Source: Algoriphagus zhangzhouensis (GTDB lineage: Bacteria; Bacteroidota; Bacteroidia; Cytophagales; Cyclobacteriaceae). From it: 64,000 bases of DNA. The notes under the pieces are model-generated. The model had not been told where the DNA came from and made no database searches. It saw only the letters and a list, made by a program, of their open reading frames with translations. Below, piece after piece: positions 32,969 to 41,812 of this stretch. Position numbers and translations under genes: made by a program. Location: positions 124,001 to 188,000 of the forward strand of contig NZ_FRXN01000004.1 of NCBI RefSeq assembly GCF_900148515.1, given 5' to 3'. Within the stretch, counting starts at the first letter, position 1; the number at the start of each line of letters is the position of its first letter.

Positions 32969-34561
32969 TTAGAGTTTGAAAGTTGCATTAATAAAACCTA
33001 CATGGGATGCTCCAGCTTTCATCGTGACATCACCTTTTCCTTTGACTATCCAGCTCAGGCTTTCTTTGCCAAAAGCTGGGATAACATCAATCAATTGGAT
33101 TTTTTCTCCAGAAATCAATCGATCTTCTGAAGCACCGAAATCAATTCTTACTTTTCTCAGCCATCTGGATCTTTCTCCCATTTCTGAGTGAGTTGGAAGA
33201 GGGGAGTTGTTGAATAGGTCTAGGCTGATTCTTGTCAATCCGTTACCAATGGACTCAATTTTAAGGTTTTGAACTTCAAGAGACGGTTGGATTGCAGCTA
33301 ATTTTAGGATGAAATCAGTATGTTCTTCAGCAATTTTATCCACTTTATCATAGGATGGATTGCTCATTGCGAATGGTTTGATTCCGCCGACTTCTACTTT
33401 TTTACCCGGGAAGTCTGGATGAGAGACTTCCGTCCAAGGAACGAATACTTCTGTATTTCCTAAGGAATCTGCCCATGCTAGATAGTTTACCTCTTCATTG
33501 GATTTTCCTTTAAATTCTGGGGTCCAATAACCTGGGGTTCCAAAACTTAATCTACCGAAATGGAAGTATGCCCACTGGAAGAAATCTCCGTCTGTACCTT
33601 GATTGTTTTGCATGTAAGGCTTAGCAGAAATGGTTTCGTTATAGATTCCCGAAACCATTGCATTCAAGGCTTGATCCTTTTCCAAAATGGAGGTTACAAC
33701 TCTCTTTTTAGCATTAGGAGCGCTGTATTTAAGTGGAGAAGAAAGGTTGTTTGCCGGTGAGAAAGTCACAAAAGCAAAGATGTTCCACTGCTCAAAAAGG
33801 TAATCCAATAGTGCTCTAGATTCCAGTTGAGAAACCGGGATGTCGCCAGCAAGAGGTTCAAAAACCGGAAATTTGTAAGTCATGGATTTATTGAATGCGA
33901 TTCCTTCTTTCAAGTCTTCAGCGAATTTTCCGTCTTGATCATCGTCCTTACTTTCTGGATATAGGCTGTATTTACCGGCTTCACCTTTAGAGCGATCTGC
34001 TTTGATCATCACTCGCTCGTCATCTTTAGATACTACATATTCGCCCATAGGATCCTCTACACGCATCATGGTGATGTAGCCGTCTCCGTTTAGGTCCGAA
34101 TATCCATTGTCTCCTGGTGCTCCATCTCTATCATGGTCTACGGAAGTGGCATTTCCTCTTCTTTCATATTTGAGTTCCGCATGATATTGCTCATAAGCAT
34201 CTGGAGACATGTTTGGGAAAATGTAAAATGTGGTTTTTTCCAAAGCATCTGCATGATCGGAAATAAGACTTTCAGCAAATTTTGTAGCCAATTCTACACT
34301 GACTACTTGATAGCCTTCCACTCCGCCAACCACTGCAATGGCTGGTTTTTCATCTATATTTCCAGTACCGATTTTAAGAACCCAAATATCCTTTCCCCCC
34401 GCTGTTTTGGTGAGGGATTTGAGTTCAGCTGAGGCATTCGAGCCTATTCGCTGCAATCGCTGATTGAGTTGACTGAGAGTAGGGTAGTCTGATTGCCCAA
34501 AGGCTAAACTCGACCATCCCATACTCGCAGCTATCAAGCAGCCGAGTAAAGTTTTTTTCAT
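32969..34561 (-). CDS. catalytically dead M14-like paralogue
   Basis: A 530-residue exported protein (signal through AFG, about residue 22) with the same overall layout as its downstream neighbour, including the calcium-type loops DHDRDG, DLNGDG and DDDQDG and the C-terminal beta domain. In place of HxxE it has GGVEGYQ, so the zinc His becomes Glu82 and the Glu becomes Gln85. The third His region reads FVTFSPANN and the catalytic Glu region SFGTPGYW. All four catalytic residues are lost while the frame is intact over 530 codons. Binding or partner role inferred. Confidence 0.85.
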   Translation of the reverse strand: MKKTLLGCLIAASMGWSSLAFGQSDYPTLSQLNQRLQRIGSNASAELKSLTKTAGGKDIWVLKIGTGNIDEKPAIAVVGGVEGYQVVSVELATKFAESLISDHADALEKTTFYIFPNMSPDAYEQYHAELKYERRGNATSVDHDRDGAPGDNGYSDLNGDGYITMMRVEDPMGEYVVSKDDERVMIKADRSKGEAGKYSLYPESKDDDQDGKFAEDLKEGIAFNKSMTYKFPVFEPLAGDIPVSQLESRALLDYLFEQWNIFAFVTFSPANNLSSPLKYSAPNAKKRVVTSILEKDQALNAMVSGIYNETISAKPYMQNNQGTDGDFFQWAYFHFGRLSFGTPGYWTPEFKGKSNEEVNYLAWADSLGNTEVFVPWTEVSHPDFPGKKVEVGGIKPFAMSNPSYDKVDKIAEEHTDFILKLAAIQPSLEVQNLKIESIGNGLTRISLDLFNNSPLPTHSEMGERSRWLRKVRIDFGASEDRLISGEKIQLIDVIPAFGKESLSWIVKGKGDVTMKAGASHVGFINATFKL

Positions 34562-34773
34562 ATGAGTATTGAGTTTAATATTCTGATCCGAACTGATTAT
34601 TCAGATTTTTCTTCCTGAATTTTATCAAAAAACTCTTAGAAAAATAGTCTCAGTTTTTCTGGAAGTAATAAATCCACTTGAGTGGAAGCCTCATTTGATG
34701 AGTGGGCAAAGCAAAGCTTCAGTTGGACTAATCGGGAAATTTCGCTTATTTCAGGAAAATCCATAGACCCAAT

Positions 34774-35604
34774 ATGTATACTAAAATTGCTTTGGCAATA
34801 GCATTTAGCCCACGGATAGAGGCTTTGATTACTGAAGTCAAACGTCTGGTTTTGCTTTTTGATTCTGAATTGGTTTTGATCCATGTAGGGATAAAAACTC
34901 CCGAGTTGGAAAAAAAACTCGATGATCTGTTGCAAAGACATGGCTGTGATCGCCTGCGAATCAAAGTTCTATGGAAAGAAGGCAAGCCGGTAAAAATGAT
35001 CCTAAAAGCCTGCAAAGAGGAAAATGTGGATCTTTTGGTTGCAGGAGCATTGAAGAGAGAGGGCTTGTTTAAGTATTACATGGGATCAGTGGGTCGAAAA
35101 ATCATTAGAAAAGCTCCTTGCTCTGTTTTGACTTTGATTGAACCAAAAGTGGAGACTTCGGAGTTTTCCAAAGTAGTCATCAACGGAACTCAACTAGAAA
35201 TCACTCCTGTAGTAATTGAGCAGGGATTGGAATTTTCTAAAACAGTCAAGGCCGATCAGGTTTCTATTTTGAATGAAATCAAAATGTATGGACTTCAAAT
35301 GGGTACGGCCAGCGAGGATTCTGAGGATGAAATAGCACAAACAAGAAGACAACTGGTCCAAAATGAGATTGATTATGTGGAGCAGATTCTTCAAAAACTT
35401 GACAAAGGAAATTTGAGAATAAACATAAAAGTAACTGGAGGAAAATGGGCGGTTGAATTGGCTCGTTTTTGTGAAAAAACTGATGCCGATCTTTTGGTAG
35501 TAGGAGATGAAAGAAAGCTAAATTTCTTTGATAGAATTTTTCCTCATGACTTGGAAGAGCTCCTTAGTACCCTTCCTTGTAATCTATTAATCGTCAAAAA
35601 ATAA
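34774..35604 (+). CDS. two-domain universal stress protein
   Basis: A 276-residue cytoplasmic protein with two UspA-like alpha/beta domains (about 1-140 and 145-276). The first ends with GSVGRKIIRKAPCSVLTL, the typical Usp ATP-site segment; the second ends VVGDERKLNFFDRIFPHDLEELLSTLPCNLLIVK. The gene is followed after 6 bases by a Kef-type antiporter, so the Usp may sense nucleotide for the transporter or share stress induction. Direct regulation is inferred. Confidence 0.88.
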   Translation: MYTKIALAIAFSPRIEALITEVKRLVLLFDSELVLIHVGIKTPELEKKLDDLLQRHGCDRLRIKVLWKEGKPVKMILKACKEENVDLLVAGALKREGLFKYYMGSVGRKIIRKAPCSVLTLIEPKVETSEFSKVVINGTQLEITPVVIEQGLEFSKTVKADQVSILNEIKMYGLQMGTASEDSEDEIAQTRRQLVQNEIDYVEQILQKLDKGNLRINIKVTGGKWAVELARFCEKTDADLLVVGDERKLNFFDRIFPHDLEELLSTLPCNLLIVKK

Positions 35605-35610
35605 ACCTCC

Positions 35611-36846
35611 ATGGAAACGCTCAACCATAAGGAGGTAATCAATCTCCTCCTTCAGATTGCGGCCATGTTGATTATGGCCCGGATATTTGCAGAAATCGCC
35701 AGAAAGCTCAAACAACCAGCTGTTGTCGGTGAAATATTAGCCGGAATAGTACTCGGCCCTACGATTTTGGGATATACAATGCCCGAGTTCCAACAGTATT
35801 TATTTGGGTCTCATGAGATGGCAAATATAGCTTTAGATGGATTTGTGCAGATTTCCGTAGTCCTTTTGTTATTCATTGCCGGACTGGAAGTAGAGCTTCA
35901 AATTGTCTGGAGCCAAGGGAAAAATGCCTTGAAAATAGCCGTAGCATCCATGGTTTTGCCCATTATTGCGGGATTTGTGGTGGCATATGCATTCCCGGAG
36001 TTCCTGGGTGTGAATATCAATGATAGGATTGTTGCATCTACATTCTTCGGATTAGCCATCAGTATCACTGCATTGGCTGTGGTGGCCCGGGTATTGATGG
36101 ATTTGAACTTGTTTAAAACACAGACCGGACTCCTGATTATTGCTGCTGCTATGATCATTGATGTTTTGGGATGGATTGTTTTTTCTGTGATTCTTTCTCT
36201 TTCAGAATCGGGAAGTGGAGGCTTGGGAGTATGGCCAACTATCGGTTTGACGTTGGTTTTTACCATGATCATGTTGACCATAGGAAAAGGATTGATCAAC
36301 CGAATTTTGCCATGGGTGAATAAAAAGATGGCCTGGCCAGGAGGCTTATTATCACTTTCCTTGGCTACTTGTTTCTTAGCTGCTTCCTTCACAGAATTTA
36401 TTGGGATTCATGCCATTTTCGGAGCCTTTATTTTTGGAGTTGCCTTAGGGGATTCAGAGTATTTGACAGAAAAAGCAAAAGAGATTCTCCATCAGTTTAT
36501 CAATAATATTTTCGCTCCAATCTTCTTTGTTTCGATCGGATTGAAGGTGAATTTTATTGAAAGTTTTGACTTGGGAGTGACTGGAGTGATTGTCGTTGTG
36601 GGGCTTTTGACTAAATACTTTGGGGCTTACTTTGGGGGTCGAATGGCCAATGTTGGAAGAAAAGAATCAATCATTGCAGGCTTTGGATTAAGTACTCGTG
36701 GGAGCATGGATATCATTTTGGGATTGATCGCACTTGAGTATGGACTAGTGTCGGATTCATTGTTTATCGGATTGGTAATTTTGGCTTTGATATCCTCTAT
36801 AGCTTCAGGACCATTGATGGGATGGGCTGGCCGATTGAAAATCTAA
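35611..36846 (+). CDS. CPA2-family cation:proton antiporter
   Basis: A 411-residue integral membrane protein with about twelve hydrophobic segments, close to KefB/NapA-type exchangers. It starts MNHKEV-like cytosolic, then KLKQPAVVGEILAGIVLGP, a hallmark of the family. It has no C-terminal RCK/TrkA-N domain, unlike full KefB. It probably trades Na+ or K+ for H+. It sits 6 bases downstream of the Usp gene. Confidence 0.88.
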   Translation: METLNHKEVINLLLQIAAMLIMARIFAEIARKLKQPAVVGEILAGIVLGPTILGYTMPEFQQYLFGSHEMANIALDGFVQISVVLLLFIAGLEVELQIVWSQGKNALKIAVASMVLPIIAGFVVAYAFPEFLGVNINDRIVASTFFGLAISITALAVVARVLMDLNLFKTQTGLLIIAAAMIIDVLGWIVFSVILSLSESGSGGLGVWPTIGLTLVFTMIMLTIGKGLINRILPWVNKKMAWPGGLLSLSLATCFLAASFTEFIGIHAIFGAFIFGVALGDSEYLTEKAKEILHQFINNIFAPIFFVSIGLKVNFIESFDLGVTGVIVVVGLLTKYFGAYFGGRMANVGRKESIIAGFGLSTRGSMDIILGLIALEYGLVSDSLFIGLVILALISSIASGPLMGWAGRLKI

Positions 36847-36878
36847 AAGCTTTTATCAATCACTCATAAAATAGTTCG

Positions 36879-36910
36879 ATTGGTGGAAGCTAAAATCTCT
36901 CTTAATTTTG
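36879..36910 (+). promoter_or_regulatory. candidate promoter of hemH
   Basis: ATTG (36879-36882) and TAATTTTG (36903-36910) with 20 bases between. The -7 box is a perfect match and the -33 box has one mismatch. It lies about 37 bases upstream of the hemH ATG. Confidence 0.55.
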
Positions 36911-36947
36911 GGGTGTCAAGGTTTTACACCCAAATCAACAATCAAGC

Positions 36948-37976
36948 ATGGCAAAGACTGGAAAAATTGGAGTTCTATTAGTCAATTTAGGAACTCCAGA
37001 CAGTACAGAGACAGGAGACGTCAGAAAATATCTTCGTGAGTTTTTAATGGATGGAAGAGTCATTGACATCCCATTCATTTCCAGATGGATGCTGGTCAAT
37101 TTGATTATTGCGCCTTTTAGGGCTCCAAAATCGGCAAATGAATACAGAAAGCTTTGGACGGACCGAGGTTCTCCGTTGCTTTTCCATACTGAAGACCTAA
37201 GAGATAAATTGGTCGAAAGACTGGACTCAAATGAATATGTGGTTTCAATGGCGATGCGCTATCAAAGCCCAAGCATTGAGTCAGGATTGAAAGAATTGAC
37301 GGATGCGAATGTGAGAAAGATTATCGTGCTGCCTCTTTTTCCTCAATATGCTTCAGCAACCAATGGCTCTGTGATCGATAAGGTGATGGAAATTGCTAGA
37401 ACCTGGCAAGTCATTCCTGAGATTTCATTCATATCCAATTTCATCGAGCATCCTTTGTTTATCCAAGCTTGGGAAGAGCTTGGAAAAGAGGCAATGAAGA
37501 AAGCAGATTATGATTATTATGTTTTTTCATACCATGGTTTGCCAGAGAGACAGATCATCAAAGCCTCGGTTGATGGCTATTGCCAATTGAGTGGCTGCTG
37601 CAACAAATACCATTCAAAAAATCAATTCTGCTACAGAGCGCAATGTTTCCATACCACCCGACAAGTGGCTGCGAAATTGGGATTGCCTGAAGAGAAGGTC
37701 AAAACTTGCTTCCAATCCCGATTAGGAAATGACCCTTGGGTTCGTCCTTACACTGAAGATGTGATTAAAGAAATGGCAGGTTTGGGAGCGAAAAAGGTAT
37801 TGGCATTTTCTCCGGCATTCGTAGCCGATTGTCTTGAAACTACCGTAGAGGTGGGTGAAGAATACAAAGAGGTATTCTTGGAGCATGGAGGAGAACAGTG
37901 GGATTTGGTTCCAAGCTTGAACTCCAATGATACTTGGGTGTCTTGTGTGGAGGATCTTGTTAAAAGTCATTCTTGA
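36948..37976 (+). CDS. hemH: ferrochelatase with internal cysteine cluster
   Basis: A 342-residue enzyme that inserts Fe2+ into protoporphyrin IX at the end of heme synthesis. His196 (SYHGLPE) is the catalytic His, and the DCLETTVEVGEEY Glu lies near residue 298. Between them are five cysteines, Cys212, 217, 218, 228 and 233 (YCQLSGCC and FCYRAQC), placed where some bacterial ferrochelatases hold a [2Fe-2S] cluster inside the fold. That cluster is inferred from family knowledge. A terminator follows. Confidence 0.95.
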   Translation: MAKTGKIGVLLVNLGTPDSTETGDVRKYLREFLMDGRVIDIPFISRWMLVNLIIAPFRAPKSANEYRKLWTDRGSPLLFHTEDLRDKLVERLDSNEYVVSMAMRYQSPSIESGLKELTDANVRKIIVLPLFPQYASATNGSVIDKVMEIARTWQVIPEISFISNFIEHPLFIQAWEELGKEAMKKADYDYYVFSYHGLPERQIIKASVDGYCQLSGCCNKYHSKNQFCYRAQCFHTTRQVAAKLGLPEEKVKTCFQSRLGNDPWVRPYTEDVIKEMAGLGAKKVLAFSPAFVADCLETTVEVGEEYKEVFLEHGGEQWDLVPSLNSNDTWVSCVEDLVKSHS

Positions 37977-38000
37977 GATTATTGAAAAAGGGAATATGAA

Positions 38001-38029
38001 AAGGAAGGGATTTAATCTCTTCCTTTTTT
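38001..38029 (+). terminator. terminator of hemH
   Basis: AAGGAAGGGA / TCTCTTCCTT stem (one wobble) with a TTTAA loop and six T. It overlaps the first possible TTG start of the next gene. Confidence 0.75.
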
Positions 38030-39227
38030 GCTTTATTTGAGTTCTACTTTTGATCTTGTTTTGAGAACTCAGACCCATTCCCGTTTTTGGTTGATTTTAG
38101 GGATCATAATGATCTCAATAAATCTCCGAACCTCCATTGCTTCGGTAGGACCATTGATTCCATTTATTAGAGAAGATTTAGGGATTTCAAATGGTTTGGC
38201 GGGATTTTTAACCACTCTCTCTCTTATCACATTCGCTTTATTTTCTCTTTTTGCTCCCAGAATGGGAAAGCAGATGGGGAATGGAAGAGCGATTTTCATG
38301 GGGATAGCAATTTTGATTGTTGGGGTGGTGATCCGAGTCCTTGGAGGAGTAGAGCTGCTTTTTGTTGGGACTGCTTTGACAGGAATCGGGATTGTGATTG
38401 CTAATGTCCTGATGATCCCATTTTTCAAAGCGAGAATTCCTGAAAAACTGGGGCTAATGACAGCTATTTTGTCTACTGGTATGTCATTGTTTGCAGCCAT
38501 TGCATCCGGATTGAGTGTACCTCTGGCAGTTGATTTGGGATGGGGTTGGAGAGGTTCCTTGGTCTCTTGGGTATCATTGATGGTTTTGGCTTTGATCATT
38601 TGGTTTCCTCAATTGGGTCCACGCCCTTCTGCCGCTCAAAGAGGTTTGAATGAAGGGAAAAATGTCTGGAAAAGTAAGCTCGCGTGGCAAGTGACTTTGT
38701 TTATGGGAGCGCAATCTGTCATGTACTTTACGATGATTACATGGATTCCAGATATGTTGATTTTTAGAGGAATGAGTGCAGTCAATGCAGGCTTGGCGAT
38801 TTCTTACATGCAGTTGATTTCCCTAATCGGGACTTTCTTTGCGCCTAGACTTTTGGAAAAATTAAAGCAGCAATCAACAGTCATATTAATCGTTGGACTT
38901 TCTTATTTCCTGGGTTTTGGACTACTTTTTATCCATTCAGATCTGATAGCGTTTATTGCTTTGACTATCATTGGGATTGGTAGTGGTGCAAGCTTGAGTA
39001 TTGCATACATGCTGATTTCCTTGCGAACAGCAGACGATCATACTACAGCCAAGCTTTCTGGGATGGTTCAGTCTGCCGGGTATGTGTTGGCAGCTTTGGG
39101 ACCATTGCTTTTTGGTGTTTCTCTGGATTTAATTGGGAATTGGAATCTGCTTCTTTGGTTTTTACTCATAATGACCTTGCAATTCATAGGCTTTGGACTT
39201 CCAGCAGGAAGGGATAATAAAATCTGA
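38028..39227 (+). CDS. MFS transporter (CynX/NimT-like)
   Basis: A membrane protein of up to 399 residues with about twelve hydrophobic segments. The first begins FWLILGIIMISINLRTSIASVGPLI, matching the NimT/CynX group (cyanate, nitroimidazole and other small solutes). The start is uncertain: no ATG precedes the first membrane segment; TTG codons at 38028, 38037 and 38061 are possible. The one at 38028 lies in the T run of the hemH terminator, so a later TTG is more likely. The substrate is unknown. Confidence 0.75.
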   Translation: MLYLSSTFDLVLRTQTHSRFWLILGIIMISINLRTSIASVGPLIPFIREDLGISNGLAGFLTTLSLITFALFSLFAPRMGKQMGNGRAIFMGIAILIVGVVIRVLGGVELLFVGTALTGIGIVIANVLMIPFFKARIPEKLGLMTAILSTGMSLFAAIASGLSVPLAVDLGWGWRGSLVSWVSLMVLALIIWFPQLGPRPSAAQRGLNEGKNVWKSKLAWQVTLFMGAQSVMYFTMITWIPDMLIFRGMSAVNAGLAISYMQLISLIGTFFAPRLLEKLKQQSTVILIVGLSYFLGFGLLFIHSDLIAFIALTIIGIGSGASLSIAYMLISLRTADDHTTAKLSGMVQSAGYVLAALGPLLFGVSLDLIGNWNLLLWFLLIMTLQFIGFGLPAGRDNKI

Positions 39228-39268
39228 ATTGGGCTAAGATAAATACAACCCAAATTCCGCCTTTCTCG

Positions 39269-39276
39269 TAACTTTG
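39269..39276 (+). promoter_or_regulatory. candidate -7 element for the UPF0316 gene
   Basis: TAACTTTG matches TAnnTTTG 25 bases ahead of the ATG at 39301. No TTTG at the usual -33 distance. Confidence 0.4.
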
Positions 39277-39300
39277 CGGAATATTTCATAATCAAGAAAA

Positions 39301-39903
39301 ATGCAAGATTTCCTGCTAGAATTAGGAGTTTCCGAACAGCTCTTTAATTACATAATCATGCCGGCATTGATTTTCTGTGCGAGGGTAGGGGACGTTTCTA
39401 TCAATACGCTCAGAATCATGTTTATGATGAATGGAAAGCGTAATGTGGCTCCAATTTTAGGTTTCTTTGAAGCATTAATTTGGTTGTTGGCAATTGGTCA
39501 AATCTTCCAAAACATCAATAATCCGCTCTCCTATATTGCCTATGCAGCAGGCTTTGGAACAGGTACTTATGTGGGGATGTATTTTGAGGAAAAACTTGCT
39601 TTGGGTAGAGTTTTGGTACGAGTGATTACTCCGAAACCTCAACAAGAGCTTTTGGATTTCATGAAAGAAAAAGATTATAGATTCACGAATGTTGGAGCCG
39701 AAGGAAGATATGGAAAAGTAAATTTGCTTTTTACTGTGATGAAAAGAGAAAACCTTCAGGAATTTATATCCAAGGTAAAGGAATTCGATGAAAGAGCATT
39801 TTACACAATTGAGAGTGTGAAAAGGGTTTCTGAGGATGATCTAAATGTGATGGAAGATAGACCTCGATTTAAGAGCAAATTGTTTAGCAAAGCCAGGACC
39901 TAA
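39301..39903 (+). CDS. UPF0316/DUF2179 membrane protein
   Basis: A 200-residue protein. Three hydrophobic segments fill the first 100 residues (YIIMPALIFCARVGDVSINTLRIMF and APILGFFEALIWLLAIGQI are family signatures), followed by a soluble DUF2179-like domain. DUF2179 domains in YitT proteins are ligand-binding, but the function is unknown. Its stop overlaps the next ATG as TAATG, so it is coupled to the TrmN6-like methyltransferase. Confidence 0.85.
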   Translation: MQDFLLELGVSEQLFNYIIMPALIFCARVGDVSINTLRIMFMMNGKRNVAPILGFFEALIWLLAIGQIFQNINNPLSYIAYAAGFGTGTYVGMYFEEKLALGRVLVRVITPKPQQELLDFMKEKDYRFTNVGAEGRYGKVNLLFTVMKRENLQEFISKVKEFDERAFYTIESVKRVSEDDLNVMEDRPRFKSKLFSKART

Positions 39904-40610
39904 TGGGAAATACTTGGTTTCAATTTCAAAAATTTAGGATAGAGCAGGAGAAGTCTGCCATGAAGATTTCTACCGATGCAATTTTATTAGGTGCTTTGGC
40001 TGATTTTGATTCTCCCAAACAGATTTTAGATATCGGATCTGGCACTGGGGTGATAGCTTTGATGCTTGCTCAAAGATTCGAAAAAGCAAGAGTTACAGGG
40101 ATAGAGTTAGATGAAGATGCAAGTCAGGAGGCGAAATCTAACTTCGAAAAAAGTGATTTCGCAGAAAGGTTAAGTCTTTCCAAAGGAGCGATTCAAGATT
40201 TCGAAGCTGAAGTCCAATTTGATATGATTGTTTCCAACCCTCCTTATTTTCCAGATCATCTCAAATCCCGAGACCAAAAAAGAAATCAGGCGCTTCACAC
40301 TGATAAATTGTCTTTTGATGATTTGATCATTTCAGTAGATCAATTGCTTGGGCATAATGGTGTTTTTTGGTGCATTCTTCCTCCTCGGCAAATGGAGGAT
40401 TTGAGTGTGAAATTGGAGGAGATAGGGTTTTTTGCCATTTCAGAAATTGCTGTCCGTGACAATCCACAGAAACAAATACATAGAGTTGTAAAATCTTTTT
40501 CGAAAGCCTTTTCCCCATTTTCAAGAAAAGAGCATTCTCTCAAAAATACTAATGGGGAATACACTGATTTTTATAAGAGCCTTATCTCAGGATTTTTGCT
40601 AGGATATTGA
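39903..40610 (+). CDS. tRNA1(Val) A37 N6-methyltransferase-like (TrmN6/YfiC)
   Basis: A 235-residue class I SAM methyltransferase. Motif I LDIGSGTGVIALMLAQR is near residue 42 and the catalytic NPPY (VSNPPYF) near residue 113, typical of N6-adenine methylation. Sequence FRIEQEKSAMKISTDAILLGA at the start is a YfiC signature, so it probably methylates A37 of tRNA1(Val). It is coupled to the UPF0316 gene by a TAATG overlap. Confidence 0.88.
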   Translation: MGNTWFQFQKFRIEQEKSAMKISTDAILLGALADFDSPKQILDIGSGTGVIALMLAQRFEKARVTGIELDEDASQEAKSNFEKSDFAERLSLSKGAIQDFEAEVQFDMIVSNPPYFPDHLKSRDQKRNQALHTDKLSFDDLIISVDQLLGHNGVFWCILPPRQMEDLSVKLEEIGFFAISEIAVRDNPQKQIHRVVKSFSKAFSPFSRKEHSLKNTNGEYTDFYKSLISGFLLGY

Positions 40611-40754
40611 AAATTAGGTAGGTTCCAAAAGGCTGAATTTGCTTTTCATATCAAAATTTTCTGATTTTAAGCTAAATTTATTCTTGGCCTATTTTACCAA
40701 TGAATTGGCTGCGTATATTGGAGTGAAAATTAAACCTTCAGAATTAAAGAATTT

Positions 40755-41807
40755 ATGGTGAAAAGACTTTTCTACCTCCTATTGTTGCCTCTGATCTCTT
40801 GTATCGATCCCTATGAGGTAGAATTGGAGGAGGGGGCCCAATTGCTGACAGTGGATGGCATGATTACTACAGAACCGGGGAAACAATCCGTACGGTTGAC
40901 TAGGAGTGATACCTATGGATCTGTTTTTGAGGGCTTGATTCGACCAGTTTCCAATGCGACCGTTATTATTAGGGACAATACCGGGAAAGTAGTTTTTTTG
41001 GAGGAAGAAGAAGCTGGAATTTATTGGACTTCAGAGAATTTTGCCACAGAAGTTGGTAAAACATACACTTTACAAATTCAAACTTCCAATGGAACTGTCT
41101 ATACCTCCCTCCCCGAGACTGTTCAACCTGTTCCGGAAATAAATAGCCTTTCTGTTCAAACTATCAGAACTCCAGTAGAAGGGGAGGAAATTGATAAGTC
41201 AGGTATTCAGGTTGTAGCTGAAATTACTGATCCAGCAGATCAAAATAATTTTTACTATTGGGAGAGTGCTCCTGCAGTCTATGTGCTAAGAACCAGACCT
41301 GATCTTTACACTCCGCGTCCATCAGATACCAATACAAGCCGTGAGCCACAACCAAAAGATTGTTGCATTGTTTGTTTTAGGACAGAAACGGTGAATGAAG
41401 GAGTTTTTATAGCTCAGGATGATAATTTCAATGGCTTGACTACAAAGGTACCTGTAGCGTATATCGAGGATGATGGGCTCCGATTTATCACTACTTACCG
41501 GGCAGATATTCGCCAAATAAGTATTTCTCAGGAAGCCTATCGCTTTTTGAAATTGGTAAAGCAACAAACGGAGATTTCGGGATCTGTCTTCGATCCCCCT
41601 CCTGCTACTATTCGAGGAAATATGATCAACTTGGAAAATCCTGAAGAGACAGTTCTTGGATTCTTTATGGTTGGATCTGAAACCCAAAGACGCATTTATA
41701 TCGACCAAAGTGATTTGACCTTCGCTCAAAGTGAAGCTATTATTCCAGATGATTGTCGCTTGTCTGATGGAGCAGATATAGATCCTCCAGCTGATTGGAA
41801 TCCTTGA
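40755..41807 (+). CDS. DUF4249 lipoprotein
   Basis: A 350-residue lipoprotein (LLPLISC, Cys16). The DUF4249 family is beta-rich with an early DGMITTEPGKQSVRLTRS and a later DPADQNNFYYWE. Members usually sit directly after a TonB-dependent receptor gene and are thought to be its surface partner. No receptor is next to this one: upstream is a tRNA methyltransferase and downstream a convergent dehydrogenase. The middle (about 195-215) holds CCIVC, which may form disulfides. Confidence 0.85.
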   Translation: MVKRLFYLLLLPLISCIDPYEVELEEGAQLLTVDGMITTEPGKQSVRLTRSDTYGSVFEGLIRPVSNATVIIRDNTGKVVFLEEEEAGIYWTSENFATEVGKTYTLQIQTSNGTVYTSLPETVQPVPEINSLSVQTIRTPVEGEEIDKSGIQVVAEITDPADQNNFYYWESAPAVYVLRTRPDLYTPRPSDTNTSREPQPKDCCIVCFRTETVNEGVFIAQDDNFNGLTTKVPVAYIEDDGLRFITTYRADIRQISISQEAYRFLKLVKQQTEISGSVFDPPPATIRGNMINLENPEETVLGFFMVGSETQRRIYIDQSDLTFAQSEAIIPDDCRLSDGADIDPPADWNP

Positions 41808-41812
41808 AGAAT

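Noticed and set aside
32969..34561. Zinc-less M14 gene as a decaying pseudogene
   Set aside because: No stop or frameshift over 530 codons, with signal peptide and calcium loops kept; selection seems to maintain it.
35898..36392. 164-residue open frame opposite the antiporter
   Set aside because: Antisense to membrane segments, low complexity, no start signal and no family pattern.
38069..38599. 176-residue open frame opposite the MFS transporter
   Set aside because: Antisense to hydrophobic segments, rich in Pro, Ile and Lys, no recognisable domain.
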